Positions 50,006 through 59,199 of a stretch of 64,000 bases of DNA are shown here, one piece after another. Position 1 is the stretch's first letter. Each line of letters begins with the position of its first letter. The translations under genes were made by a program, and so were the position numbers. The DNA comes from Pseudonocardia nematodicida (GTDB lineage: Bacteria > Actinomycetota > Actinomycetes > Mycobacteriales > Pseudonocardiaceae): the NCBI RefSeq assembly GCF_040105385.1, contig NZ_JBEDNQ010000014.1:62001-126000 (forward strand), read 5' to 3'. Below the pieces are notes generated by a model. It ran no database searches. It saw only the letters and a list, made by a program, of their open reading frames with translations, and was not told the origin of the DNA.

Positions 50006-50815
50006 ATGGCTCCTTCCGGGTACACCCCTGCCGTCAACTGCTCGATCCTGTTCACCGATCTGCCCCTGCTGGAGCGTCCGGCCGCCGCGAAGGCCGCCGG
50101 GTTCGGCGCGGTGGAGTTCTGGTGGCCCTTCGCCGAGGCCGTGCCGGCCGATGCCGACGTGGACGCCTTCGTCGGAGCGGTACAGGACGCGGGCGTGCAG
50201 CTCATCGGCCTCAACCTGTTCGCCGGCGACATGCCCGGCGGCGACCGCGGCCTGGTCTCGTGGGTGGGCCGTGAGGCCGAGTTCGCGGACAACCTGCCCG
50301 TCGTCGCAGGGATCGCCGAGCGGCTCGGCTGCCGGGCGTTCAACGCGCTCTACGGCAACCGGATCGACGGCCTCGCCCCGGAGAAGCAGGACGAGCTCGC
50401 CCTGGCCCACCTGGAGCTCGCCGCCCGCGAGCTCGGCCGTATCGGCGGCACCGTGCTGCTCGAGCCGGTCAGCGGGATGGACGCCTACCCGATCAAGACC
50501 GCCGCCGACGCCGTCGCGGTGCTGGACCGGCTGGACCCGGCGGCCGGTGAGGTGAAGCTGCTGGTCGACTTCTACCACCTCGCGGTCAACGGGGACGACG
50601 TCCCGACCGTGATCGACGCACACATCGGCCGGGCCGGCCACGTGCAGATCGCCGACTCGCCCGGCCGCGGCGAGCCCGGGACCGGCGACCTGCCCCTGAC
50701 CGAGTGGCTGGACCACCTCGTCGCGGCCGGCTACCGGGGCCACGTCGCCCTGGAGCACAAGGCCGTCGGTGACGACCCGTTCGCCTGGCTGCCCCGCGAG
50801 TACCGCGCCGCCTGA
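50006..50815 (+). CDS. hyi: Hydroxypyruvate isomerase
   Basis: A 269-residue TIM-barrel isomerase of the xylose-isomerase-like superfamily, interconverting hydroxypyruvate and tartronate semialdehyde. Landmarks: NCSILFTDLPLLERPAAAKAAG at the start, VEFWWPF, LNLFAGDMPGGDRG, LLEPVSG with the metal-binding glutamate, LVDFYHL and the final GLEHK-like VALEHKAVG. Placement directly before glxR and gcl is the standard order of glyoxylate-assimilation operons. The ATG at 50006 has a weak purine stretch (GAAAG) upstream. Confidence 0.9.
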   Translation: MAPSGYTPAVNCSILFTDLPLLERPAAAKAAGFGAVEFWWPFAEAVPADADVDAFVGAVQDAGVQLIGLNLFAGDMPGGDRGLVSWVGREAEFADNLPVVAGIAERLGCRAFNALYGNRIDGLAPEKQDELALAHLELAARELGRIGGTVLLEPVSGMDAYPIKTAADAVAVLDRLDPAAGEVKLLVDFYHLAVNGDDVPTVIDAHIGRAGHVQIADSPGRGEPGTGDLPLTEWLDHLVAAGYRGHVALEHKAVGDDPFAWLPREYRAA

Positions 50816-50837
50816 GCACCCCGAGGAGAACCGACAC

Positions 50838-51728
50838 ATGAGCACCAACGGAACCACCGTCGCCGTCATCGGGCTCGGCATCATGGGCGCCCCCATGGCC
50901 GTGAACCTGGTCAAGGCCGGCTACGACGTGATCGGCTACAACCGCAGCGCCGCCAAGGTCGAGGCCCTGGTCGGCCAGGGTGGCCGGGGCGCGGCGGACG
51001 TGGCCGAGGCCGTCTCGGCCGCCGACGTCGTGCTGACCATGCTGCCCGACTCGCCCGACGTCGAGGCCGTCCTGCTCGGCGAGGACGGCGTGCTGGCGCA
51101 CGCCCGGTCCGGCGCGCTGTGGGTCGACGCCAGCACCATCCGCCCGGACGTCGCGGTGCGGCTGGCCGAGGCGGCGGGGGAGAAGGGCGTCCGCGCCGTC
51201 GACGCCCCGGTCTCCGGTGGCGAGGCGGGCGCGATCGAGGCCGCTCTGTCGATCATGGTCGGCGGAGCCGAGGCGGACGTCGAGGCCGCTCGCCCGGTGC
51301 TCGACGCGGTCGGGTCGACCGTCGTCCACGTCGGGCCGGCCGGTGCCGGGCAGACGGTGAAGGCCGCCAACCAGCTGATCGTCGCGGGGACCATCGGCCT
51401 GGTGGCCGAGGCGCTGAACTTCGTCGAGGCCCACGGGGTCGACGGCGAGGCCGCGGTCCAGGTCCTGGCCGGCGGGCTCGCGGGCAACCGCATCCTCGAC
51501 CGCAAGGCGACGGGCATGCTCGCGCGCGAGTTCGCCCCCGGTTTCCGGGTCGACCTGCACCACAAGGACCTGGGCATCGTGACCAGCGCCGCCCGTGAGG
51601 CCGGCGTCGCGATCCCGCTCGGCTCCACCGCCGCACAGTTGATGGGCACTCTGCGCGCCCGGGGACACGGCTCGCTCGACCACTCGGCCCTGATGCTCCT
51701 CATCGCGGAGCTCTCCGGCCGTTCCTGA
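50838..51728 (+). CDS. glxR: 2-hydroxy-3-oxopropionate (tartronate semialdehyde) reductase
   Basis: A 296-residue beta-hydroxyacid dehydrogenase reducing tartronate semialdehyde to D-glycerate with NAD(P)H. The N-terminal Rossmann motif VIGLGIMGAPMAVNLVKAG, the substrate-binding DAPVSGGEAGA (near residue 122) and the catalytic lysine in GAGQTVKAANQLIVAG (near 174) are all intact. The ATG at 50838 has GAGGAGAA upstream. Acts between Gcl/Hyi and the glycerate kinase encoded next to it. Confidence 0.92.
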   Translation: MSTNGTTVAVIGLGIMGAPMAVNLVKAGYDVIGYNRSAAKVEALVGQGGRGAADVAEAVSAADVVLTMLPDSPDVEAVLLGEDGVLAHARSGALWVDASTIRPDVAVRLAEAAGEKGVRAVDAPVSGGEAGAIEAALSIMVGGAEADVEAARPVLDAVGSTVVHVGPAGAGQTVKAANQLIVAGTIGLVAEALNFVEAHGVDGEAAVQVLAGGLAGNRILDRKATGMLAREFAPGFRVDLHHKDLGIVTSAAREAGVAIPLGSTAAQLMGTLRARGHGSLDHSALMLLIAELSGRS

Positions 51729-51762
51729 TCGTCCCGCAGCACGTCATCTCGAGGAGACAGTC

Positions 51763-53529
51763 ATGGCACGTATGCGTGCGGTCGACGCCGCCGTCCTCAT
51801 CCTGGAGAAGGAGGGCGCCACCCAGGCGTTCGGCCTGCCCGGGGCAGCCATCAACCCCTTCTACTCCGCCATGCGTGACCACGGCGGCATCGGTCACATC
51901 CTCGCCCGGCACGTCGAGGGCGCGTCCCACATGGCCGAGGGCTACACCCGGGCCGAGGCCGGCAACATCGGTGTCTGCATCGGCACGTCCGGCCCGGCAG
52001 GCACCGACATGATCACCGGCCTGTACTCGGCCTGGGCCGACTCGATCCCGATCCTCTGTATCACCGGCCAGGCGCCGGTGGCCAAGCTGCACAAGGAGGA
52101 CTTCCAGGCGGTCGACATCGCCTCGATCGCCACGCCGGTGACCAAGGCCGCGACCACCGTGATGGAGGCTGCGCAGGTCCCGGGCACCTTCCAGCAGGCC
52201 TTCCACCTGATGCGCTCCGCGCGTCCCGGCCCGGTGCTCATCGACCTGCCGCTCGACGTCCAGCTCGCCGAGATCGAGTTCGACATCGAGACCTACGAGC
52301 CGCTGCCGGTGTACAAGCCGCTGGCCACCCGGGCGCAGGCGGCGAAAGTGCTCGACATGCTGGCCACGGCGGAGCGCCCGATCATCGTCGCCGGTGGCGG
52401 CATCGTGAACGCCGACGCCTCCGACAAGCTCGTCGAGCTCGCCGAGCTGCTCGACGTGCCGGTCGTCCCGACCCTGATGGGCTGGGGCACCATCCCCGAC
52501 GACCACCGCCTGATGGCGGGCATGGCCGGCCTGCAGACCGCGCACCGCTACGGCAACGCGACCGTGCTGGCGTCGGACTTCGTGCTGGGGATCGGCAACC
52601 GGTGGGCCAACCGGCACACCGGTGGGCTGGAGACCTACACCCGCGGCCGCACCTTCGTGCACGTCGACATCGAGCCCACCCAGATCGGCCGGGTGTTCGC
52701 CCCGGACTACGGCGTGGTGTCCGATGCCGGCGCCATGCTGGAGCGGCTGATCGAGGTCGCCCAGGAGCGCCGGGACGCGCTGCCGGACCGCTCGGTCTGG
52801 GTCGGCGAGTGCGGTGACCGCAAGCGCACGATGCACCGCAGGTCGGACTTCGACAACGTGCCGATCAAGCCGCAGCGGGTCTACCAGGAGATGAACTCCG
52901 CCTTCGGGCGCGACGTCCGCTACGTCTCCACGATCGGTCTGTCACAGATCGCGGGCGGTCAGTTCCTGCACGTCCACGCGCCGCGGCACTGGATCAACTG
53001 CGGCCAGGCGGGACCGCTGGGCTGGACCGTCCCGGCCGCGCTCGGTGTCCGGGCCGCCGACCCGGACTCCACCGTCGTCGCGCTGTCGGGTGACTACGAC
53101 TTCCAGTTCATGATCGAGGAGCTGGCGGTCGGGGCACAGTTCAACCTGCCCTACATCCACGTGCTCGTGAACAACTCCTACCTGGGACTGATCCGCCAGG
53201 CGCAGCGGGCCTTCAACATGGACTTCCAGGTCGACCTGGCCTTCGACAACGTCAACTCCCCGGAGGTCGAGGGGTACGGCGTCGACCACGTCAAGGTCGC
53301 CGAGGGACTCGGCTGCAAGGCGCTGCGTGTGCGCGAGCCGGGCGCGATCGGCGACGCGTTCGAGGAGGCGGCCAAGCTCATGGCCGAGTTCCGGGTCCCG
53401 GTGGTGGTGGAGATCGTGCTCGAGCGCGTCACCAACATCGCCATGGGGCTCGAGCTCGACGGGATCGTGGAGTTCGAGGAGATTTCCGAGCACGAGGGCG
53501 CCGCGCACCAGCCGATCGGGCTGGACTGA
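51763..53529 (+). CDS. gcl: Glyoxylate carboligase (tartronate-semialdehyde synthase)
   Basis: A 588-residue thiamine-diphosphate enzyme that joins two glyoxylates to tartronate semialdehyde and CO2. Length, the Ile-Leu-Ala-Arg-His-Val-Glu-Gly motif and the ThDP-binding GDYDFQFMIEELAVGAQFN segment fit Gcl. Residue 51 is valine where nearly all ThDP enzymes have the cofactor-activating glutamate, the known hallmark of Gcl. The FAD/acetohydroxyacid-synthase-like middle domain is present. ATG at 51763 with GAGGAGA upstream. Central step of the operon. Confidence 0.95.
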   Translation: MARMRAVDAAVLILEKEGATQAFGLPGAAINPFYSAMRDHGGIGHILARHVEGASHMAEGYTRAEAGNIGVCIGTSGPAGTDMITGLYSAWADSIPILCITGQAPVAKLHKEDFQAVDIASIATPVTKAATTVMEAAQVPGTFQQAFHLMRSARPGPVLIDLPLDVQLAEIEFDIETYEPLPVYKPLATRAQAAKVLDMLATAERPIIVAGGGIVNADASDKLVELAELLDVPVVPTLMGWGTIPDDHRLMAGMAGLQTAHRYGNATVLASDFVLGIGNRWANRHTGGLETYTRGRTFVHVDIEPTQIGRVFAPDYGVVSDAGAMLERLIEVAQERRDALPDRSVWVGECGDRKRTMHRRSDFDNVPIKPQRVYQEMNSAFGRDVRYVSTIGLSQIAGGQFLHVHAPRHWINCGQAGPLGWTVPAALGVRAADPDSTVVALSGDYDFQFMIEELAVGAQFNLPYIHVLVNNSYLGLIRQAQRAFNMDFQVDLAFDNVNSPEVEGYGVDHVKVAEGLGCKALRVREPGAIGDAFEEAAKLMAEFRVPVVVEIVLERVTNIAMGLELDGIVEFEEISEHEGAAHQPIGLD

Positions 53530-53534
53530 CACCG

Positions 53535-54665
53535 GTGGCCGGGACGGTTCTGCTGGCGCCGGACAAGTTCAAGGGGAGCATGTCCGCGCCGGACGTGGCG
53601 TACCACCTCGCGACCGGCATCGCACGGGTGTCACCGTCGGCGACCACATTGCAACTGCCGGTCGCCGACGGTGGCGACGGGTTCCGCGCCGCCGCGCAGG
53701 CGGCGGGGTACCGGCCCGTCCCGGTCAGCACCGTCGGCCCCACTGGAGCTCCCGTCGAGACGGTCTACGCCGTGAGTGACGGGGTCGCCGTCGTCGAACT
53801 CGCCGAGGCCTCGGGCCTGACCCGCCTGCCCGGCGGTCGGCTCGAGCCCCTGCGAGCCTCGAGCTACGGCACCGGGCTGGTGGTCCGGGCGGCGCTCGAG
53901 GCCGGGTGCCACACCGTGCTCCTCGGTCTGGGCGGCAGCGCCTGCACCGATGGTGGCGCCGGCCTCCTCGAGGCCCTCGGCGCGCGGTACACCCTCGACG
54001 ACGGCACTCCGTGGGATCGGCGGGCTGGCGTCGCGCTGAGCCGTCTCGGCGAGGTCGACCTGCGCGGTGTGACGAGCGCGGTGCAGGGCGCCCGCATCGT
54101 CCTCGCCTCCGACGTCGACAACCCGTTGCTCGGACCGTCGGGGGCAGCGGCCGTCTACGGTCCGCAGAAGGGTGCGGACTCCGAGCAGATCGCCCTGCTC
54201 GACCATGGCCTGGCCCGCTGGGCCGACCTCGTCGAGCGGGCCACCGGAGCGGTATGGCGCCACCAGCCGGGCGCGGGTGCGGCGGGCGGAGTCGGGTTCG
54301 GGGCGATGGCCGCGCTCGACGCCCGGTCGCAGTCCGGGATCGACGTCGTCCTCGACATGGTCGGGTTCGACTCGGCGATCCAGGAGGTACGACTCGTCGT
54401 CACCGGCGAGGGCGCCCTCGACGACCAGACGCTGCGGGGCAAGGCGGTCGCCGGCGTCGCCGCGCGAGCCCGGGCGGCGTCGGTGCCGGTCCTGGCGGTC
54501 GCCGGTCGCTGCGACCTCACCGTCGACGCGCTGCAGGCCGCCGGGATCGTCGCGACCCACGTGCTGTCCGACATCGAGAGCGACCTGCAGGTCTGTCTGG
54601 ACAAGCCCGGGCCGCTGCTGGAACGGATCGGCGAGCGGATCGCCGCGACCTGGCCGTCGCGCTGA
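53535..54665 (+). CDS. glxK: Glycerate kinase (GlxK/GarK family)
   Basis: A 376-residue glycerate kinase phosphorylating D-glycerate with ATP, generally at the 2-position in this family, giving entry to lower glycolysis. Landmarks: APDKFKGSMSAPDVA at the start, PVADGGDGF, GLGGSACTDGGAG near 133 and VVTGEGALDDQTLRGKAVAGVA near 288. It begins with GTG five bases after the gcl stop and ends before a hairpin at 54668-54712, which probably ends the main operon segment. Confidence 0.93.
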   Translation: MAGTVLLAPDKFKGSMSAPDVAYHLATGIARVSPSATTLQLPVADGGDGFRAAAQAAGYRPVPVSTVGPTGAPVETVYAVSDGVAVVELAEASGLTRLPGGRLEPLRASSYGTGLVVRAALEAGCHTVLLGLGGSACTDGGAGLLEALGARYTLDDGTPWDRRAGVALSRLGEVDLRGVTSAVQGARIVLASDVDNPLLGPSGAAAVYGPQKGADSEQIALLDHGLARWADLVERATGAVWRHQPGAGAAGGVGFGAMAALDARSQSGIDVVLDMVGFDSAIQEVRLVVTGEGALDDQTLRGKAVAGVAARARAASVPVLAVAGRCDLTVDALQAAGIVATHVLSDIESDLQVCLDKPGPLLERIGERIAATWPSR

Positions 54666-54667
54666 CC

Positions 54668-54712
54668 ACCCGGTGGCCGTGGTGGCCCCCCGCACCGCCG
54701 CGGCCACCGGGT
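54668..54712 (+). terminator. Hairpin after glxK
   Basis: Perfect 12-bp stem ACCCGGTGGCCG/CGGCCACCGGGT (54668-54679 with 54701-54712), three bases past the stop. It may end or attenuate the operon before the aminotransferase. Confidence 0.6.
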
Positions 54713-54750
54713 ACCCACGTGACCACACATCCGACGACGGAGGATCGACC

Positions 54751-55971
54751 ATGACCCCGGTGGCCGCCACCTCGGCGCCCCCGCGCGACCGCATCTCCGC
54801 GCGGGTCGGCGCGCTGACACCGTCCGCCACGCTGGCCGTCGACGCACGGGCCAAGGCCCTGCGCGCCGCGGGGCGATCCGTGATCGGTTTCGGAGCCGGC
54901 GAGCCGGACTTCCCGACCCCGCGGTTCGTCGTCGAGGCGGCAGCCGCCGCGTGCGCCGAGCCGGAGAACCACCGTTACACCCCGGCCGCGGGGCTGCCGG
55001 AACTGCGCGCTGCTGTCGCCGGTCGCCGCGGGTCATGGGTCGAGGGCTCCGACGTGCTGATCACCAACGGTGGCAAGCAGGCGGTCTACCAGGCACTGGC
55101 GACCGTCGTCGATCCCGGGGACGAGGTGCTCGTCCCGGCTCCGTTCTGGACCACCTATCCCGAGGCCGTCCGCCTGGCCGGGGGCATCCCGGTGCCGGTC
55201 CCGGCGAGCGCCGACGACGGCTACCTGCCGACCCCCGACTCGCTCGAGGCCGCCAGGACCGGGCGGACCCGTGCGCTGCTGTGGTGCTCCCCGTCCAATC
55301 CGACCGGGGCGGTCGCACCGGAACCGCTGGTCGAGGCGATCGGCCGGTGGGCGTCCGACAGCGGGCTCTGGGTGATCGCCGACGAGATCTACGAGCATCT
55401 GGTGTACGACGACACCCGACACGTGTCGATGCCGGACGTGGTGCCCGCCCTTCGGGACACCTGCATCGTGGTCAACGGCGTGGCGAAGACCTACGCCATG
55501 ACCGGGTGGCGGGTGGGGTGGCTGCACGGGCCACGGGACGTGGTGGCCGCGGCCACCCGGCTGCAGTCGCACCTGAGCTCGAACGTCAACAACGTCGCTC
55601 AGCGGGCGGCCGTCGCGGCCCTCACCGGCCCCGGTGACGGACTGCGCGACATGCTGACGGCCTTCGACCGCCGTCGTCACGTCGCCTGCGAGGCGCTGAA
55701 CTCGATCGAGGGGGTGCACTGCCCGACGCCTCGGGGCGCGTTCTACGTCTTCGCCTCCGTGCACGGGATCCTCGGCCGTGACCTGTGCGGACGGCGGATC
55801 GACACCAGCGCCGACCTGGCGGAGGCGCTCCTCGACCATGCGGAGGTCGCCGTCGTCCCCGGCGAGGCGTTCGGTGCGCCGGGCCATCTCCGGCTGTCCT
55901 ACGCGCTGGGTGACGACCAGCTCCACGAGGGTCTCGGCCGGATCCGCGACCTGCTCTCGACCGGATCATGA
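54751..55971 (+). CDS. Class I aminotransferase (aspartate aminotransferase-like)
   Basis: A 406-residue fold-type I PLP enzyme. The motifs IGFGAGEPDFPTP, NGGKQAVYQAL, CSPSNPTGAV, VIADEIYEHLVYDD and the PLP lysine in NGVAKTYAMTGWRVGW are all conserved, as is the late carboxylate-binding arginine in LRLSYALG. The family accepts aspartate, alanine, phenylalanine or hydroxypyruvate/serine. It probably supplies or removes amino groups for the glyoxylate pathway. ATG at 54751 with GGAGG upstream. Confidence 0.9.
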   Translation: MTPVAATSAPPRDRISARVGALTPSATLAVDARAKALRAAGRSVIGFGAGEPDFPTPRFVVEAAAAACAEPENHRYTPAAGLPELRAAVAGRRGSWVEGSDVLITNGGKQAVYQALATVVDPGDEVLVPAPFWTTYPEAVRLAGGIPVPVPASADDGYLPTPDSLEAARTGRTRALLWCSPSNPTGAVAPEPLVEAIGRWASDSGLWVIADEIYEHLVYDDTRHVSMPDVVPALRDTCIVVNGVAKTYAMTGWRVGWLHGPRDVVAAATRLQSHLSSNVNNVAQRAAVAALTGPGDGLRDMLTAFDRRRHVACEALNSIEGVHCPTPRGAFYVFASVHGILGRDLCGRRIDTSADLAEALLDHAEVAVVPGEAFGAPGHLRLSYALGDDQLHEGLGRIRDLLSTGS

Positions 55972-56011
55972 CATCGGCGTCACGGATGCGGACGCCGGAT
56001 CCGGCCCGCAC

Positions 56012-56053
56012 TCCGGAAGCCCTCCGAACAGATCCGGAAGCCCTCCGAGCAGA
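56012..56053 (+). repeat. Tandem repeat, two 21-bp units, upstream of pdxS
   Basis: Two adjacent 21-base units starting TCCGGAAGCCC and differing at one position, 17 bases before the chosen pdxS start. A 21-bp period is two helical turns, as in PdxR/MocR direct-repeat sites. Confidence 0.6.
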
Positions 56054-56069
56054 GACGAGGGCGATCGAC

Positions 56070-56984
56070 ATGACGGCGAGCAGAAACGCAGGTGGACCGG
56101 ACGGTCCGCAGCACGGCTCCGCGCGGGTCAAGCGCGGCATGGCCGAGATGCTCAAGGGCGGCGTGATCATGGACGTCGTCACCCCGGAGCAGGCGAAGAT
56201 CGCCGAGGACGCCGGTGCCGTCGCCGTGATGGCCCTCGAGCGCGTCCCGGCCGACATCCGCGCGAACGGCGGCGTCGCCCGCATGTCCGACCCCGACATG
56301 ATCGCCGGGATCGTCGAGGCCGTGTCCATCCCGGTGATGGCCAAGGCCCGGATCGGGCACTTCGTCGAGGCCCAGGTCATCCAGTCGCTCGGCGTCGACT
56401 ACATCGACGAGTCCGAGGTCCTCACCCCCGCGGACGAGGCGCACCACATCGACAAGTGGGCCTACACCGTGCCCTTCGTCTGTGGCGCGACGAACCTGGG
56501 CGAGGCGCTGCGCCGGATCTCCGAGGGCGCGGCGATGATCCGCTCCAAGGGTGAGGCCGGCACCGGCAACGTCGTCGAGGCCACCCGGCACATGCGCTCG
56601 ATCCGCACCGAGATCGGCCGGCTCGCCTCGCTCGACGCCGCCGAGCTCTACATCGCGGCCAAGGAGCTGCGCGCCCCGGTCGAGCTGGTCGCCGAGGTCG
56701 CGCGCACTCAGAAGCTGCCGGTCGTGCTGTTCACCGCAGGCGGGATCGCCACCCCGGCCGACGCGGCGATGATGATGCAGCTCGGCGCCGAGGGCGTGTT
56801 CGTCGGTTCCGGGATCTTCAAGTCCGGTGATCCGGCCCAGCGCGCGTCGGCGATCGTGAAGGCGACGACCTTCCACGACGACCCCGACATGATCGCGAAG
56901 GTCTCCCGCGGCCTTGGTGAGGCGATGGTCGGGATCAACATCGGCGACATCCCGGAGGACCAGCGCTACGCCTCGCGCGGCTGA
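56070..56984 (+). CDS. pdxS: Pyridoxal 5'-phosphate synthase lyase subunit PdxS
   Basis: A 304-residue PdxS (SNZ/YaaD) TIM-barrel enzyme building PLP from ribose-5-phosphate, glyceraldehyde-3-phosphate and ammonia from its partner PdxT. Highly conserved blocks are seen: KRGMAEMLKGGVIMDVV, MALERVPADIRANGGVARM, PVMAKARIGHFVEAQ with a catalytic lysine, and SKGEAGTGNVVEA. The ATG at 56070 gives the usual length; an ATG at 55968 that overlaps the previous stop would add a repetitive 34-residue extension. No pdxT follows here. It ends the catabolic island and would supply cofactor to the two aminotransferases. Confidence 0.93.
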   Translation: MTASRNAGGPDGPQHGSARVKRGMAEMLKGGVIMDVVTPEQAKIAEDAGAVAVMALERVPADIRANGGVARMSDPDMIAGIVEAVSIPVMAKARIGHFVEAQVIQSLGVDYIDESEVLTPADEAHHIDKWAYTVPFVCGATNLGEALRRISEGAAMIRSKGEAGTGNVVEATRHMRSIRTEIGRLASLDAAELYIAAKELRAPVELVAEVARTQKLPVVLFTAGGIATPADAAMMMQLGAEGVFVGSGIFKSGDPAQRASAIVKATTFHDDPDMIAKVSRGLGEAMVGINIGDIPEDQRYASRG

Positions 56985-57039
56985 TTACCCTGGCGTCGGT
57001 CGCGCACCGCTCGGACAGACCCCGTGTGAGCGGACCGGA

Positions 57040-58209
57040 TCAGACCGACCCGGCGGGCGCTGCCGGCTCGGGGGTGTCCAACTCGGCCGGTGCCGGAGCA
57101 TCGGAGTAGCGCAGGGCGCTGCGGTAGACCTCTCCCAGCTGTGCCGCCCACACCCCGGCCTCGAACCGCTCCAGGAACCGCCGGCGGGCCGCAGCGCCGC
57201 GACGCCGCCGTAGGTCGGGGTCACGCACCATCCGGGCGAGCTCGTCGGCGATGCGGCTCGACGAGACCGCCGTCAGCGCCCCGGTGTCCCGGGTGACGAT
57301 CTCCGGGATCCCGCCGACCCGGGTCGCCACCGCCGGGGTCCCGGTGCCCTGACCGAGGATCAGCGGTCGCGGCATCGTGTCGTGCCGGGTGGTGTGCAGC
57401 TGGACGTCCGCGCCGCGCAGCAGCTCCACCGGATCGGCGCGACGCCGGAACACGACCCGGCCGGACAGCGCGTCGTCGCCGGACACCCGGGACTCCAGCC
57501 ACGGCCGCAGCGGGCCGTCGCCGCCGAGCACCACCGTCACCGGCTCGTCCTCGGGGAGCTCGGCGACCGCGTCGAGCAGCATGTCCTGGCCCTGCCCGCG
57601 ACGCATCGGCGCGACCGAGACGGCGACGACGTCGTCGCTTCCCACCCCGAGGCCCTGCCGGAACCGGGCGATCTCCTCCGGTGTCGCGACGCCGGGGTCC
57701 GCGGCGCCGTCCGGGATCACCGACAGGCCCTCGGTGGACCCGGCGACCCGGTGGTACCAGTCGCGCTGCAGTACCGACGTCGCGATCGTGCGGGTCATGA
57801 ACCGCTTGCGGGCCAGCGTCTTCGCCGTGCGGCGCAGCCGGTCGGCGCGGTCCGCGGGCTGATCGTGGACCCGGTGCAGGGTGGAGATCGCCGGGATCCG
57901 CAGCCGGGCCGCGGCGGCCGAGGCGACGACGTCCGGACGCGGGCCGTGGCTGTGCACCAGCTCGACACCGGCCGACCGCAGCACCTCGACGACCTTCGGT
58001 ATCGCACGCGGGTCCCAGGGCGCGACGTTCAGCTCGACCGAGGTCGCGCCCGAGCGCTCGAGCGCGGCGGCGATCCCGGGGTGGCCGGACGGCGCCAGCG
58101 CGACCACGACGAGGTCGATGCCCGCCGCGCGACCGGCCGCCGACAGATCGACGAGCGCGGCGGCGACGCCGTGGGGATCCAGGGACTCGACGAGGTGTCC
58201 GATCTTCAC
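57040..58209 (-). CDS. Glycosyltransferase family 4 protein
   Basis: A 389-residue GT4-type (GT-B fold) glycosyltransferase. The N-terminal domain begins VKIGHLVESLDPHGVAAALVDL and contains ELVHSHGPRPDVV. The C-terminal donor-binding domain has VVLGGDGPLRPWLE and the ARVGGIPEIV stretch with the usual glutamate. GTG start at 58209, GGGAGG about 11 bases upstream. Single gene, convergent with pdxS and divergent from cobF. Donor and acceptor unknown; envelope glycolipid or polysaccharide is likely. Confidence 0.87.
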   Translation of the reverse strand: MKIGHLVESLDPHGVAAALVDLSAAGRAAGIDLVVVALAPSGHPGIAAALERSGATSVELNVAPWDPRAIPKVVEVLRSAGVELVHSHGPRPDVVASAAAARLRIPAISTLHRVHDQPADRADRLRRTAKTLARKRFMTRTIATSVLQRDWYHRVAGSTEGLSVIPDGAADPGVATPEEIARFRQGLGVGSDDVVAVSVAPMRRGQGQDMLLDAVAELPEDEPVTVVLGGDGPLRPWLESRVSGDDALSGRVVFRRRADPVELLRGADVQLHTTRHDTMPRPLILGQGTGTPAVATRVGGIPEIVTRDTGALTAVSSSRIADELARMVRDPDLRRRRGAAARRRFLERFEAGVWAAQLGEVYRSALRYSDAPAPAELDTPEPAAPAGSV

Positions 58210-58385
58210 GGTGATTCGGCCTCCCGGGGGCGGTGGAGGGGTTGGAGGGGGAGCCCACGACCCTACAGATTGCGACACCGTCGTGACGCGTCGTGGGACT
58301 GCGCGCATCGGGCGACGGTCTGCCCGAGCGGCGGCCGGTCGGGGGACTTCCGCGCCGGAACGTCGGCGTCCATTACGGTCACGGG

Positions 58386-59198
58386 ATGCCTACCGTGCTG
58401 GTCATCGGGATCGGGGCCGGCGACCCGGAGCACCTCACGCTGCAGGCGGTGCGCGCCCTGGAACGGGCCGACGTCGTGTTCGTCGTCGACAAGGGGCTCG
58501 CCGCCGACAAGGGGGACGAGAAGGACGACCTGCGGGCGCTGCGGGCCGAGATCCTCGCCCGGCACCGGCCGGACGCCGGCTACCGGCTGGTCGTCGCCCC
58601 GGAGGTGGACCGGGACCGCGGACCCGGGGTGGAACGCGATCCGGCCGCGTACCGCGACGTCGTCGTCGACTGGCAGGACCGGCGCGCCGCGCTCTACCGG
58701 GAGATGCTGACCTCGGAGCTCGGGGACGGGCAGACGGGCGCCTTCCTGGTCTGGGGCGACCCGTCGCTCTACGACGGCACGCTGCGCCTGCTGGACCGGG
58801 TGCTCGACGGCGTGCCCGGGGCGTGGTCGGTGGAGTCGATCCCCGGCATCTCCAGCGTGTCCGCGCTCGCCGCCGCGCACCGGCTGATCCTCAACCGGGT
58901 CGGCCGGCCGGTGCTGATCACGACCGGGCGCCGGATCGCGGAGGGCATCCCGGACGACGTCGACGACGTCGTCGTCATGCTCGACGGGCGCACCGCCTTC
59001 GCGACGCTGCCCGCCGCACAGCGCGCCGAGCTGCACGTCTACTGGGGCGCCTACCTCGGAACCCCGGACGAGCTGCTCGTCGCGGGCCCGCTCGACGAGG
59101 TCGCCGACGAGATCGTCGCGGTGCGGGGGGCAGCGCGCGAGCGCAAGGGCTGGATCATGGACACCTACCTGCTGCGACGCGGCGCGGGCGAGCGCTGA
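58386..59198 (+). CDS. cobF: Precorrin-6A synthase (deacetylating) CobF
   Basis: A 270-residue SAM-dependent methyltransferase of the precorrin family, acting at C-1 with loss of acetate in aerobic cobalamin synthesis. The tetrapyrrole-methylase fold is clear: VLVIGIGAGDPEHLTLQAV at the N-terminus, FLVWGDPSLYDGTLRLL, SIPGISSVSALAAAH. The insertion DKGLAADKGDEKDDLRALRAEI is typical of CobF. TACGGT ends six bases before the ATG, compatible with a leaderless mRNA. No other cob gene is in the window. Confidence 0.9.
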   Translation: MPTVLVIGIGAGDPEHLTLQAVRALERADVVFVVDKGLAADKGDEKDDLRALRAEILARHRPDAGYRLVVAPEVDRDRGPGVERDPAAYRDVVVDWQDRRAALYREMLTSELGDGQTGAFLVWGDPSLYDGTLRLLDRVLDGVPGAWSVESIPGISSVSALAAAHRLILNRVGRPVLITTGRRIAEGIPDDVDDVVVMLDGRTAFATLPAAQRAELHVYWGAYLGTPDELLVAGPLDEVADEIVAVRGAARERKGWIMDTYLLRRGAGER

Positions 59199-59199
59199 C

